A stretch of DNA of 42,445 bases from a virus. The stretch is taken from the IMG/VR virus record IMGVR_UViG_3300022226_000012, positions 1 to 42,445 of that record; one strand, 5' to 3'. Shown here one piece after another: positions 30,548-39,126 of the stretch (positions are counted from its first letter, which is position 1; every line of letters begins with the position of its first letter). Below the pieces are notes generated by a model. That model was not told the DNA's origin and searched no databases. It worked only from the letters and a program-made list of their open reading frames with translations. A program made the translations under genes and the position numbers.

Positions 30548-30584
30548 TCCAGTTTACAGTTTACAACACTATTATCAATTGCTT

Positions 30585-31370
30585 ATGTCGGTCTACCTTC
30601 ACAAGTGTAATATCTCAACCTTGATTTTCTGCGTCATTTCTTGGGCGCGCGAGGCAGAATTGGCAAAAGTAGTGTGTGAAATTTGGCGTTTGACGAAAAA
30701 CAGTTTACTATTGAGCGATGCAGAACAGCCGCGAGCGAGGGTTAAAGAATTGGACGAAATAACAGAAGATCGGTATGGTGAATTACTGTCCATAGAAGAC
30801 AACACGAACCCCAAATTTCGTTGGACCCCGAAAAAACGAAGATTCTGCTATTACATGGGCCGTTTGGGGTCTGTTCGCGAGGCCACAACCAGGGCTGGAT
30901 ATACCAACCCGGAATATGGAAATATCCTGATGATGGAGCCCGCGGTACGATTGCAGGTGCAGCACGAGGTTCGCGCCGTGCTACGTGCCGAAAGTGAAAA
31001 CGAAGAAACAGTGATTGCTCGGTGGGCACGGTGGGCCCAAGTTGATATCGGGCATTACTTCAAGAATGACTGGGACTTGGTTGATATCGATCAACTGACG
31101 GAAGGTCAGCGCAAGTGCATCAAGAAAGTGAAAATAACCCAGAACCAATTTGGTCGCAACGTGGACCTTGAGCTGCATGACGCTCACAAGGCCAACAACG
31201 ACCTTGCTGTTATGATGGGGATCCTCGGAAAAGCAGAAGAGGGCAAACTACCACCAGAAGAGCAAGCCAAGACTATTCAGCAGATGTTGAAGGAGATGAG
31301 AGAAGTCGATGGCTTACAGGAGCCCCCACTGGAAAGCGGTACCAAACGAACCGATTCAACTACTCACTGA
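30585..31370 (+). CDS. terS: Terminase small subunit
   Basis: About 261 aa from ATG 30585. None of the possible starts is ideal: TTG 30579 lies just upstream, and TTG 30660, five bases after GAGG, would remove a hydrophobic 25-residue N-terminus that looks unlike the family. Core region KKRRFCYYMGRLGSVREATTRAGYTNPEYG is the HTH-like DNA-recognition part of Terminase_2-type small subunits, followed by helical oligomerisation segments and an acidic C-terminus. It recognises the phage packaging site and hands DNA to the large subunit, whose gene it overlaps by 62 nt. Confidence 0.75.
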   Translation: MSVYLHKCNISTLIFCVISWAREAELAKVVCEIWRLTKNSLLLSDAEQPRARVKELDEITEDRYGELLSIEDNTNPKFRWTPKKRRFCYYMGRLGSVREATTRAGYTNPEYGNILMMEPAVRLQVQHEVRAVLRAESENEETVIARWARWAQVDIGHYFKNDWDLVDIDQLTEGQRKCIKKVKITQNQFGRNVDLELHDAHKANNDLAVMMGILGKAEEGKLPPEEQAKTIQQMLKEMREVDGLQEPPLESGTKRTDSTTH

Positions 31371-32748
31371 TAGATGGACCCCGCTCCGATACCATCCTGA
31401 ACAAACCCGGTTAATAACTTCTCCGGCGCGTTTCAAAGTCGTACCAGCGGGAAGACGCTCAGGGAAGACAGAGCGAGCCAAACGGCGGTTGGTCCAAGCT
31501 TGCCTATCTGGGGAATCGAGGTTTGCAGACCCGAATTATTTTGCTGCGGCGCCAACCCGCGACCAAGCGAAACGAATCTACTGGGATGACCTGAAGCTTC
31601 TCAGCCCTAAATCAGTCATTCGTAAAATCAGTGAAACTGACCTATCAATTCATTACACGACTGGAGCCATGCTCAGTGTTGTGGGGATGGACAAGCCAGA
31701 ACGCATAGAAGGAAGTCCATGGGATGGCGGGGTCCTCGATGAATACGCTAACATGAAGGAAGTGGCGTGGGGCGCGAACGTCCGGCCGGCACTGTCAGAC
31801 CGAGATGGGTGGTGCTGGTTGATTGGGGTGCCAGAAGGTCGCAACCACTATTACGATACGTGGAACGACGCCATAGGGCCAATGAATATCGCGAACGGTG
31901 GAGACTGGGATGGTTTCACTTGGTTCTCGTCTGATATCTTGCCCGCTGCGGAAATAGAATCGGCTCGCCGGGGGCTTGATGAGCTGACATATCGTCAGGA
32001 GTATGAAGCGAGCTTCGTCAACTTTGAAGGCCAGGCGTACTACCCATTCGATAGGCAACTCCATTGCGCGAAATTGAAAGATCGTTACAATCCACGAGCC
32101 GACCTTGTGCTATGCTTGGACTTCAACGTGGACCCGGGAATTGCGGTTATTGCGCAAGAAATGGATTTTCCGCGTAAAATACAGGCAGCGTCTATAGTCG
32201 TGAAGGGTCGCGAAATGTTCAAAAACGTCGCGCAACCCGCGCACGGTGGAACAGGAGTTATTGGTGAGGTTCACATTCCGAGAAACTCAAATACCCCGGC
32301 AGTATGCAAAAGGTTCATTCAGGACTGGGGCGGGCACGAAGGAAACGTTTACGTTTATGGAGATGCCACGGGTGGCTCGAGAGGGACGGCTCAGACTGAG
32401 GGAAGCGATTGGGATCTGGTTCGCAGGGCACTCTTCAATCACTTCGGGACAGAACGCACGTTTTTCAGGGTGCCACCGTCCAACCCGACTGAAAGGGCCC
32501 GCATCAATGCTGTTAATACGCGCTTGCAATCAGGAGACGGAGAAATACATTTCATGATCGACCCCGCCGAAGCTCCGATGACGGTGAAAGATTTCGAAGG
32601 TGTTCGCTTGCTCGCGGGAGGCAGTGGCGAACTTGACAAAAAGGCCGACCCGAAACTCACCCACTTGACAGATGGTGTCGGTTACTACATCGCACATGAA
32701 TGGCCGATTCGTCCTCGTAGCGTCTCGGTACAGCAGGTTCAAATATGA
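31309..32748 (+). CDS. terL: Terminase large subunit
   Basis: 479 aa, the packaging motor and headful/cos nuclease. Walker A is GRRSGKT (48-54), Walker B GGVLDEYA (about 140-147, with the catalytic Glu), and the C-terminal RNase H-like nuclease has its acidic residues in LCLDFNVDPG (about 267), VYGDATGG (about 349) and LTDGVGYYI (about 452). All catalytic residues are present and the length is normal. It overlaps terS and the portal gene, as expected for a packaging operon. Confidence 0.95.
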   Translation: MAYRSPHWKAVPNEPIQLLTDRWTPLRYHPEQTRLITSPARFKVVPAGRRSGKTERAKRRLVQACLSGESRFADPNYFAAAPTRDQAKRIYWDDLKLLSPKSVIRKISETDLSIHYTTGAMLSVVGMDKPERIEGSPWDGGVLDEYANMKEVAWGANVRPALSDRDGWCWLIGVPEGRNHYYDTWNDAIGPMNIANGGDWDGFTWFSSDILPAAEIESARRGLDELTYRQEYEASFVNFEGQAYYPFDRQLHCAKLKDRYNPRADLVLCLDFNVDPGIAVIAQEMDFPRKIQAASIVVKGREMFKNVAQPAHGGTGVIGEVHIPRNSNTPAVCKRFIQDWGGHEGNVYVYGDATGGSRGTAQTEGSDWDLVRRALFNHFGTERTFFRVPPSNPTERARINAVNTRLQSGDGEIHFMIDPAEAPMTVKDFEGVRLLAGGSGELDKKADPKLTHLTDGVGYYIAHEWPIRPRSVSVQQVQI

Positions 32749-34460
32749 CAGAAAAGAATCCCGTCGCAATACCCTCCGAGCAATGGGCCGCTCAAGCATC
32801 AACCTGGGACTTGGTTGATACCCTATGGGGCGGAACCAAAGCGATGCGCCAGGCAGGCAAGGTATATCTGCCCCAGGAGCCGGCCGAAGCGGAACCCGCG
32901 TATTTCAATCGTCTCGAACGCAGTGTATTGACGCCGATGTACCCCGACACGATCAAGAAGCTGATGGGCAAAATCATGCGGATGCCCGTCGTGCTGGAAG
33001 ACGATGTGAAGCCGGCAGTCCTGCGATATATGGATGACGTCGATGCAGAAGGAACCGACATAAACGAGTGGACGATGCGGATAGGGCAATCGGCTCTCAA
33101 TCATGGAGTGACATTCATTCTGGTGGATAGCCCAAACGTCCAAACGCTACAGAATGAAAGGGGTACCAACATCACGCGTCTGGACGCACTGCGAGGCACG
33201 ATGCGACCGTATGCCGTGCATGTCAAGGCGCCGCAGGTCATCGGTTGGAAATCCAAAGTAGAAAATGGGCAGGTGATATTGACCCAGGTACGGATCGTCA
33301 TGGTGACGACTGAAGATTCGGCAGAAGACGAGTTCACCACTGTCGAAGTGAAACGGATCCACGTTTGGGAGATCGGTCGCAAGAGGATCTATCGCCTAGT
33401 GAAGAAAAACGACAAAGAAGCTGAAGAATGGATCCTCGAAACAGATAACACCGTGGATTTGGATTTCATCCCGCTCATTCCGGTCTATGGATACCAACAC
33501 AGTTTCATGATAGGTCACCCGCCGTTGCTCGACGTGGCTTACCTGAACATCGCCCACTGGCAGAGCGACAGTGACCAGAGGCACATCCTTCACGTTGCTC
33601 GCGTGCCATTACTGTTCGGATCTGGTCTTGGTGATGACGATCGCGGAGATTTTCAGATACAGGTCGGCCCCAATACCATGACGCGTGGTCCGCAGGGCAG
33701 CGACATGAAATATGTGGAGCATAGCGGAGCGGGGATTGAGGCAGGCGCATTCGATCTCGAAACTCTCGAATCAAGGATTGCGAAACTCGGCCTGAATATG
33801 GTTATTCGCCGCCCCACTGGTGATGTTACAGCGACTAGCCGTGCCCTGGACCAAGCAGAGACCGACAGCCCACTCGGCATGTTCGCTCGGCACCTCGAAG
33901 CCAAGCTCGAAGACATGCTCGATTTGTTCGCACTGATTCTGGACCTGGGTGAAGATATGGGTGGCAGTGTGACCGTATTCAAGGACTTCACAATCACTCA
34001 ACGAGACGCGGATGATATCAAAGCACTCGCTGACATGCGGGCACGGAACGACATCAGCCAGTTGACGTATTGGGAAGAGTTGAAACGCCGCGGGCTGCTC
34101 AACGAAGATTTCGACCCCTCGAAAGAGGTAGACTTGCTAGATCTTGAGTTTCAGGACAGTGAACCGGGTTTCACAGAGAAAGAATTGGATTCCGCGAACA
34201 AGGTTGGTGATGAAACTGATATAGCTGATGGGCATACGCATGTCTTGCAAGCGAACGGTTTCACCAATATAGTGGATGGTCACAGACACACCTGGGAGCC
34301 CACGGGTAGTGAAACATCTGAAGACCAAGGGCATAAACATAGATTAAGAGGAATTGCAGATGGCCAAACGAACAGTCGCCAAGGGGAGCAAGATGAGGGC
34401 ACACCGTCAGCCGGGGCGGGCGGAGAAGTCGATCAATCGCTCAGCGTCGGTGGGCAATAA
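32745..34460 (+). CDS. Portal protein (DUF4055 type) with His-rich tail
   Basis: 571 aa, overlapping terL by 4 nt. The N-terminal part (GGTKAMRQAGKVYLPQEPAE, YFNRLERSVLTPMYPDTIKK, LMGKIMRMPV) is typical of DUF4055 portal proteins, which form the dodecameric channel of the capsid vertex. The last 80 residues add three histidine motifs: DGHTH, DGHRH and QGHKH, spaced by about 20 residues, which could bind metal. A different frame of the same DNA encodes the start of the next gene. Confidence 0.85.
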   Translation: MTEKNPVAIPSEQWAAQASTWDLVDTLWGGTKAMRQAGKVYLPQEPAEAEPAYFNRLERSVLTPMYPDTIKKLMGKIMRMPVVLEDDVKPAVLRYMDDVDAEGTDINEWTMRIGQSALNHGVTFILVDSPNVQTLQNERGTNITRLDALRGTMRPYAVHVKAPQVIGWKSKVENGQVILTQVRIVMVTTEDSAEDEFTTVEVKRIHVWEIGRKRIYRLVKKNDKEAEEWILETDNTVDLDFIPLIPVYGYQHSFMIGHPPLLDVAYLNIAHWQSDSDQRHILHVARVPLLFGSGLGDDDRGDFQIQVGPNTMTRGPQGSDMKYVEHSGAGIEAGAFDLETLESRIAKLGLNMVIRRPTGDVTATSRALDQAETDSPLGMFARHLEAKLEDMLDLFALILDLGEDMGGSVTVFKDFTITQRDADDIKALADMRARNDISQLTYWEELKRRGLLNEDFDPSKEVDLLDLEFQDSEPGFTEKELDSANKVGDETDIADGHTHVLQANGFTNIVDGHRHTWEPTGSETSEDQGHKHRLRGIADGQTNSRQGEQDEGTPSAGAGGEVDQSLSVGGQ

Positions 34461-34551
34461 CGGGTATCCTGGCGCCGGCGGTAGTGGTAATACCGACAAG
34501 AGCGGTACCGCAGGGGGTTCTTCCAACGCCATGAAGAGCGGTACCCCATGA
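34360..34551 (+). CDS. Small basic Gly/Ser-rich protein overlapping the portal gene
   Basis: 63 aa, ATG 34360 six bases after AGAGGAAT. The first 101 nt overlap the end of the portal gene in another frame. The N-terminus is basic (AKRTVAKGSKMRAHRQPGRA), the rest is Gly/Ser/Asn-rich (NNGYPGAGGSGNTDKSGTAG). It ends on an ATGA junction. The good ribosome site and the coupling support it despite the large overlap. Confidence 0.5.
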   Translation: MAKRTVAKGSKMRAHRQPGRAEKSINRSASVGNNGYPGAGGSGNTDKSGTAGGSSNAMKSGTP

Positions 34552-34712
34552 AACGGATCGCGCTGATATGCGCCGGCGGGATTGCGGTAGGGTACTGGTA
34601 CCCAGAACTCGCAATCGCCGCCGGAGTGGGGGTCTTGATCGGCTGGAATGTTCTCGAGCAACCCAAAGCCATGAAAGATTTTATCGATGGTCTCAAGATG
34701 ATGCTGAAATGA
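34548..34712 (+). CDS. Small membrane protein
   Basis: 54 aa between two ATGA-type junctions. Residues about 4-35 (IALICAGGIAVGYWYPELAI, AAGVGVLIGW) are hydrophobic with Gly, consistent with one or two short membrane helices, followed by a charged tail. A holin-like or head-associated membrane role is possible, but nothing identifies it. Confidence 0.55.
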   Translation: MKRIALICAGGIAVGYWYPELAIAAGVGVLIGWNVLEQPKAMKDFIDGLKMMLK

Positions 34713-35125
34713 AACTTTTCCGTGTAACGCAATTTTTACTGGTGATGTTCGCTCTCACGATGGTCTTCCTGGCTTTCAGCTCAGCGCAGGCGCATGGCGA
34801 CAAAATCACGAACCATTATTATTACACCACAGGTTCGGAGACGCCACCTGACCCAAACACATCACCACCGAACTTTACTGGTCTTTCTGAAGCAGATCAA
34901 ACCGCGATACGTGGGAATGCGATTGCTATGTGTTTGAGTGGTGCCCAATTTGATTTCGCTTCTGGGTGGCAAGGCTCTGCGGCCGGCTCCTGGTGGAAGA
35001 ACGAGCAAGCTATCTGCGGAACTTTCGCGAAACGGATTGATGACATTTTGTTCACTGGCGGGGTGGGTTGCGATACTGGTTTCGGGGACTGCGGCGGCGT
35101 GATTTCTGGCAACTGGCATTTTTAA
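34709..35125 (+). CDS. Secreted protein with signal peptide
   Basis: 138 aa. MKLFRVTQFLLVMFALTMVF followed by LAFSSAQAHG is a classical Sec signal peptide with AxA cleavage near residue 27. The mature part contains four or five cysteines (AMCLSG, AICGTF, GCDTGFGDCGG), which may form disulfides in the periplasm. Exported proteins in a head operon are unusual; roles could be lysis or superinfection exclusion. No family is recognised. Confidence 0.65.
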   Translation: MKLFRVTQFLLVMFALTMVFLAFSSAQAHGDKITNHYYYTTGSETPPDPNTSPPNFTGLSEADQTAIRGNAIAMCLSGAQFDFASGWQGSAAGSWWKNEQAICGTFAKRIDDILFTGGVGCDTGFGDCGGVISGNWHF

Positions 35126-35422
35126 GTGGGCAAGCCAACCGCGAAAGAAACCTGGGCCGGTGTCGTCATGGCGGCACTTGCTATACTTTCTTCGTATCTT
35201 GGATATGACAAGTATGAACAAATCCAAGCCGCGAAATCTGAGCCCGGTAACCAATCTGTTGAGGTGAACATTGCATCAGTTCCTGACAGCTTGGCGTCAC
35301 ATACACATGGACCGGTATTGAGCAGGGTGGAGGTCGAACGAATGATTGAAAAAGCCGTGCGAGACCGCCACGCGAAAGATTTGGAGGTTTTCAAGCAGCT
35401 GGAGTCTTGGGAGAAGAAGTAA
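35126..35422 (+). CDS. Membrane-anchored protein with C-terminal helix
   Basis: 98 aa from GTG 35126, directly after the stop of the previous gene. Residues about 10-28 (WAGVVMAALAILSSYLGYDK) form one membrane helix; the C-terminal part (SRVEVERMIEKAVRDRHAKD) is a charged helix. The layout resembles spanin- or holin-associated proteins but no specific match is recognised. Confidence 0.6.
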   Translation: MGKPTAKETWAGVVMAALAILSSYLGYDKYEQIQAAKSEPGNQSVEVNIASVPDSLASHTHGPVLSRVEVERMIEKAVRDRHAKDLEVFKQLESWEKK

Positions 35423-35424
35423 CC

Positions 35425-35592
35425 ATGCCGTACAACCCGAGCAGAGCAAGATTGCAGGGAATGAACAGATTCCCACCACACCCCACGAATCAGAATAGAA
35501 GGACCCGGTTTCGTCAACTGCGTTTCAGTACTCGTTCGCCAGCTTCTTTTAGCAAGGTTTTCAGCAACGTTTTTACACAAAGGATTCGCTGA
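35425..35592 (+). CDS. Small basic protein
   Basis: 55 aa with ATG 35425 after GGGAGAAGAAGTAACC. It is rich in Arg, Pro, Asn and Ser (NQNRRTRFRQLRFSTRSPAS). Its stop overlaps the start of the next small gene. It could bind DNA or RNA; unknown. Confidence 0.5.
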   Translation: MPYNPSRARLQGMNRFPPHPTNQNRRTRFRQLRFSTRSPASFSKVFSNVFTQRIR

Positions 35593-35753
35593 TGCCCGTG
35601 CAAGCATGTCAATCTGGAGGAAAACCTGGTTACAAGTGGGGTTCCAGAGGAAAATGCTATACTTACAACCCCAATTCAGCCGCTAGCCGTCAACAGGCAC
35701 GAGCCAAGGCCGCGAAGCAAGGCAGAGCGGTCGAAGCAAATAGGAGCCGGTGA
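35592..35753 (+). CDS. Small basic protein with Cys pair
   Basis: 53 aa, starting on a TGATG junction. C6 and C22 (QACQSGGKPGYKWGSRGKCY) and a basic helical C-terminus (ASRQQARAKAAKQGRAVEAN). It ends on a TGATG junction. Probably translated by re-initiation. No family is recognised. Confidence 0.55.
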   Translation: MPVQACQSGGKPGYKWGSRGKCYTYNPNSAASRQQARAKAAKQGRAVEANRSR

Positions 35754-35800
35754 TGGCGAAGAAGCGAAAAGGCAAAGGCAAAGGCAGGAGAAAATACTGA
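35753..35800 (+). CDS. 15-residue basic micro-ORF
   Basis: MAKKRKGKGKGRRKY, bounded by TGATG junctions on both sides. Ten of the 15 residues are Lys or Arg. It may be a real nucleic-acid-binding peptide, or a translational bridge keeping ribosomes on the mRNA between its neighbours. Support is positional only. Confidence 0.4.
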   Translation: MAKKRKGKGKGRRKY

Positions 35801-35973
35801 TGGCTTTACAGAAACAAACGCCTTCTACGGGCGGATTTTCCAGCGGTGGTAAACCGATTACTCCACCGATCAACACTCGCGTTGATTCGAATGGCAATGC
35901 CCGCAAATCTGTGGGAGGTTCGTACCGCCCGACCAATTTTCGAAATGCGGGGCCACGCGGAAAGAAAAGCTGA
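35800..35973 (+). CDS. Small Gly/Ser/Pro-rich basic protein
   Basis: 57 aa (begins MALQKQTPSTGGFSSGGKPI), chained by TGATG junctions to both neighbours. Low-complexity, basic, ending RGKKS. No family is recognised; perhaps a capsid-associated or DNA-binding peptide. Confidence 0.5.
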   Translation: MALQKQTPSTGGFSSGGKPITPPINTRVDSNGNARKSVGGSYRPTNFRNAGPRGKKS

Positions 35974-36305
35974 TGGCTGAAACAGCGGCCCAGGCAGTTC
36001 GTGATGATTTGATTAAGCAGGAGGTCCTGTATCGACGAGCAGATGCCGGTGTTCGTCGTGAGATTGACGCTCGGTTGATACAAATGGGGCGTGAGTTGAA
36101 AGAAATGGTCCTTCGAATTGATGTCGCCGGTACGCAACGAAAGGATGCTCGTGCTCGTCGATTGAAAAAGATCGACGACGAATCAAAAATCATAATTAGA
36201 ACCGCCTATAGTGAAGTCAACGGAATACTTCGTTCGGCCGCTCGTCGTATCGCAAAAGTGGAAACCAAAAATACCGCCAGAGTGATACGAAGCGCCGTTC
36301 CTTAA
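35973..36305 (+). CDS. Head-associated helical protein, upstream part of a split head gene
   Basis: 110 aa, almost wholly helical and basic (QAVRDDLIKQEVLYRRADAG, RRLKKIDDESKIIIRTAYSE). In many phages the N-terminal half of the SPP1 gp7/Mu gpF-type head protein looks like this and is fused to the part encoded next door. Here the two lie in the same reading frame but are separated by a TAA and a TGA within 36 bp, and the downstream part has its own ATG. Confidence 0.6.
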   Translation: MAETAAQAVRDDLIKQEVLYRRADAGVRREIDARLIQMGRELKEMVLRIDVAGTQRKDARARRLKKIDDESKIIIRTAYSEVNGILRSAARRIAKVETKNTARVIRSAVP

Positions 36306-36341
36306 AATTGCGGATATCAGTGAGCCGAGGGCGACTCACCA

Positions 36342-37124
36342 ATGGCTGACGTCTTAGTAGAATTCAACGATGATGAACTACCACCTGAAATGACGAATGC
36401 CATTGCGGGCGGAATCACTATTGAAGGTGCTGCCATGTCAACTCATTGGCAACGACAATCAAAGAAGTTTCAAGAATCTTTCATGGACCAGATCCGTGTT
36501 TCGTTAGAAAACGGTGAGTCTACGCAGCAGGCCGTGACACGAATAGTGGGCGGCACTGTCGATGGTATTCCGGTCACTGGAATTATCAGTATGGCCAGGA
36601 ACCGAGCAGAAGCTATCGTACGAACTGCAATCAATGAGATCGTTAATCAAGTCAGGATCAATACCTTCCAAGATATGGGAGATGTTGTGAAGGCGGTGCA
36701 GCAAATTTCAACGTTAGATAGTAGGACCAGCAACATCTGCATCGCGTACTCTGGCCTCGTCTGGGATATCGTGGATTTCTCTCCCATTGGACACAACCTG
36801 CCGTTTAACGGTGGGCCACCCAGACACTTTAATTGTCGCAGTTCTCTCGTACCCGTCCTACGCTCTTTTGAAGAACTGGGCATAGACGCCAATGAAGTGC
36901 CGCTAGAAACGCGAGCGAGCATGGATGGCGAAGTTCCCGGTGATATCACATTTGATGAATGGTTGCGATCAAAACCAAAATCATTTCAAAATGAGGTGCT
37001 GGGCCCAACAAGGGCACGGCTGTGGCGAAATGGTGACATCACATTGACTCAACTCGTTGATATGCGAGGTCGGGCCATGACTTTGGATCAGCTTGAAGAA
37101 GTTGTAGGTCAACCGTTGAATTAG
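36342..37124 (+). CDS. Head morphogenesis protein (Mu gpF/SPP1 gp7 type)
   Basis: 260 aa after GAGGGCGACTCACCA. The C-terminal half has LDSRTSNICIAYSGLVWDI (about 124-142) and GPPRHFNCRSSLVPV (about 159-173), the conserved core of the Phage_Mu_F/SPP1 gp7 family, a minor head protein present in a few copies and linked to early capsid assembly and DNA ejection. Order after the portal and before the scaffold is canonical. The N-terminus appears as a separate gene just upstream. Confidence 0.82.
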   Translation: MADVLVEFNDDELPPEMTNAIAGGITIEGAAMSTHWQRQSKKFQESFMDQIRVSLENGESTQQAVTRIVGGTVDGIPVTGIISMARNRAEAIVRTAINEIVNQVRINTFQDMGDVVKAVQQISTLDSRTSNICIAYSGLVWDIVDFSPIGHNLPFNGGPPRHFNCRSSLVPVLRSFEELGIDANEVPLETRASMDGEVPGDITFDEWLRSKPKSFQNEVLGPTRARLWRNGDITLTQLVDMRGRAMTLDQLEEVVGQPLN

Positions 37125-37127
37125 TGC

Positions 37128-37157
37128 TTGCGTTTTCTGTAAGCATTCAAATATAAT
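37128..37157 (+). promoter_or_regulatory. Promoter before the scaffold/capsid genes
   Basis: TTGCGT (37128-37133), 18-bp spacer, TATAAT (37152-37157). It lies in the 74-bp gap before the scaffold gene and would boost capsid expression. The leader then carries GGGAAGGGAG. Confidence 0.65.
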
Positions 37158-37198
37158 CGCGGCACAGTTTAAAACCAACCCGGGAAGGGAGAATAGAA

Positions 37199-38005
37199 AT
37201 GCCATTACAAGCCACCGTAGACAGCCTTGACGGGCTGCCTGAAGAAATACATGATGCATACGAGAAAACTGATGATGGAAAATATCGTTTGTCGATTCTC
37301 AAGGATCTCGTACCCAAGGACCAGATCGAAGATGTTTCCGGTCTAAAATCGGCGCTCTCGAAAGAGCGCGAGAATGCGAAAACCGCCGCGCAAAGGGCCC
37401 GCCAGCTGGAAGAACAATACAGCGGTTTTGACCCTGAAGAATACCAGCGTTTGAAAGAGCTGGAAGCGCAGGAGGAAGAACGCAAGGCCGAAAAGAAAGG
37501 CGAATGGGAAAAGTTGAAATCCCAGATGACCGAGCAACATCAGACAGAGCTCGGTAAGCGTGAGGAGCGAGAAAAGAAACTCCTGGCGGCGCTCGAAAGA
37601 AAGACAATAGACGCCGATGCCGTAGCGGCACTGAATGAATATAAGGGCAATGTCACGCTGCTCTTGCCTCACGTGAAGGGTCACGTGAAGATGGTCGAGG
37701 AAGATGGATCTTTCGTTGCACGGGTGGTTGATGACGCTGGCAACCCGCGTGTTAACGGAGAAGGCAACTACCTCACTGTGCGTGAACTGGTTAGCGAGAT
37801 GCGGGACCAAGAAACTTACGCCAACGCGTTTGACAACACTGTGAAATCTGGAGGTGGGACACCACCAGGTGGAGGAGGTGGCAAACCGCCTGGCGGAAAG
37901 GGAGCGATTCCCTCGGACCTGAAGCGGTCAACAATGAGTACCAAGGAAAAAGTCGCCTTCATTCGTGAACACAGTGAAGACGAATACATGAACTTGCCCG
38001 CTTAA
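37199..38005 (+). CDS. Capsid scaffolding protein
   Basis: 268 aa. A long charged coiled coil occupies residues about 50-140 (EEYQRLKELEAQEEERKAEK), followed by a Gly/Pro linker at about 217-237 (GGGTPPGGGGGKPPGG) and a short basic C-terminal helix that usually binds the capsid protein. The length, charge and position directly before the major capsid gene are typical of phage scaffolds. Sequence identity is not the basis of the call. Confidence 0.8.
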   Translation: MPLQATVDSLDGLPEEIHDAYEKTDDGKYRLSILKDLVPKDQIEDVSGLKSALSKERENAKTAAQRARQLEEQYSGFDPEEYQRLKELEAQEEERKAEKKGEWEKLKSQMTEQHQTELGKREEREKKLLAALERKTIDADAVAALNEYKGNVTLLLPHVKGHVKMVEEDGSFVARVVDDAGNPRVNGEGNYLTVRELVSEMRDQETYANAFDNTVKSGGGTPPGGGGGKPPGGKGAIPSDLKRSTMSTKEKVAFIREHSEDEYMNLPA

Positions 38006-38037
38006 GGAAAAACTAGTTCATTTAGAGGACATTTAAA

Positions 38038-39060
38038 ATGCCAGAAGGTACACGCGAATCCTTTGCCGGCGTCGGTCGTCTTCCAGAGGGTATCATTTAC
38101 CCTGAACTGGTGCACAGTGGAATGGTAGAAACGTTGGTGCAAAACACCGATGCTTTCAACGCCGCATCACTCAACACCATTCGCCTGGTTACGCAACGCC
38201 GCAGGGGTGATTTCCATCAGGAGTCGTTCTTCAAGAACGTTTCTTCTCTCATCAACCGTCGGGATGTGAACACGTCTCCGGCGAACCCGGCCGTAACTGC
38301 CAGTTCGGTGCCTGTCGGCGAAAACGTCAACGTGAAGTTGAATCGTCGTATCGGCCCGATCGATCAGACTTACGATTCCTTTCGCAAGCTCGGCGACAGC
38401 GCCGACCTCGAAGTTCTGTCCTTTCTGCTCGGTGAGCAGATTGGTAAGGCGATGCAGGTCGAGATGCTCGATTCGGGTTTACGGTCTGTCGTTGCTGCTA
38501 TCACTGCCAACGCCGGTCTCGTCTTCGACGGCGATGTCACCACCGCGGGGCTGGATACCCTGGACCTGGTCAACGGCCTTGGCCTGTTCGGTGATGCGAG
38601 TAATCGTATCTCGATGTGGGTCATGCACTCCAAGCCGTTCTTCGAGTTGATCCGTTCGCAGATTACTGCGAATATCGACGGCATCTCGAATTTCAACATT
38701 GCCCAGGCTTCGCCCGTTACCCTGAACCGCCCGGTTCTGGTAACCGACTCCGCTGCCCTGATCGATTCCAGTGTTTCGCCGACCCAGTATGTGACGCTGG
38801 GACTGGTTGAATCCGGCGTCGTGATGGAGGACAGTGAAGAAGAGCTGATGTACACTGATGTCATCACCGGGAAGGAGAACATCACGACTCGGCTGCAAGG
38901 TGAATACGCCTATAACATCGGTTGCAAAGGCAGCGCGTGGGATGTCACCAATGGTGGCATCAACCCCAACGATGCCGCGCTCGGAACGAGCACCAACTGG
39001 GACATCATCATGGACGATGTCAAGGACCTGGCTGGTGTTGCCATCCGGTCACAACTGTAA
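38038..39060 (+). CDS. Major capsid protein
   Basis: 340 aa, directly after the scaffold and followed by a strong terminator. The sequence has a HK97-like layout: an N-terminal arm, a P-loop-like EESFFKN.../RRIGPIDQTYDSFRKLGDSA stretch, and MWVMHSKPFFELIRSQITAN, a recurrent capsid segment. Its codon usage looks more GC-rich than the neighbours, as is common for the most expressed phage gene. Confidence 0.85.
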   Translation: MPEGTRESFAGVGRLPEGIIYPELVHSGMVETLVQNTDAFNAASLNTIRLVTQRRRGDFHQESFFKNVSSLINRRDVNTSPANPAVTASSVPVGENVNVKLNRRIGPIDQTYDSFRKLGDSADLEVLSFLLGEQIGKAMQVEMLDSGLRSVVAAITANAGLVFDGDVTTAGLDTLDLVNGLGLFGDASNRISMWVMHSKPFFELIRSQITANIDGISNFNIAQASPVTLNRPVLVTDSAALIDSSVSPTQYVTLGLVESGVVMEDSEEELMYTDVITGKENITTRLQGEYAYNIGCKGSAWDVTNGGINPNDAALGTSTNWDIIMDDVKDLAGVAIRSQL

Positions 39061-39076
39061 GATCGCGTAAAGCGGA

Positions 39077-39110
39077 GGGCGGCTACTTGAAATGGTAGCC
39101 GCCCATTTTT
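39077..39110 (+). terminator. Rho-independent terminator after the capsid gene
   Basis: GGGCGGCTAC (39077-39086) pairs perfectly with GTAGCCGCCC (39095-39104) and is followed by ATTTTT. It ends the scaffold-capsid transcript. Confidence 0.93.
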
Positions 39111-39126
39111 AACAAGAGGAAGAATT

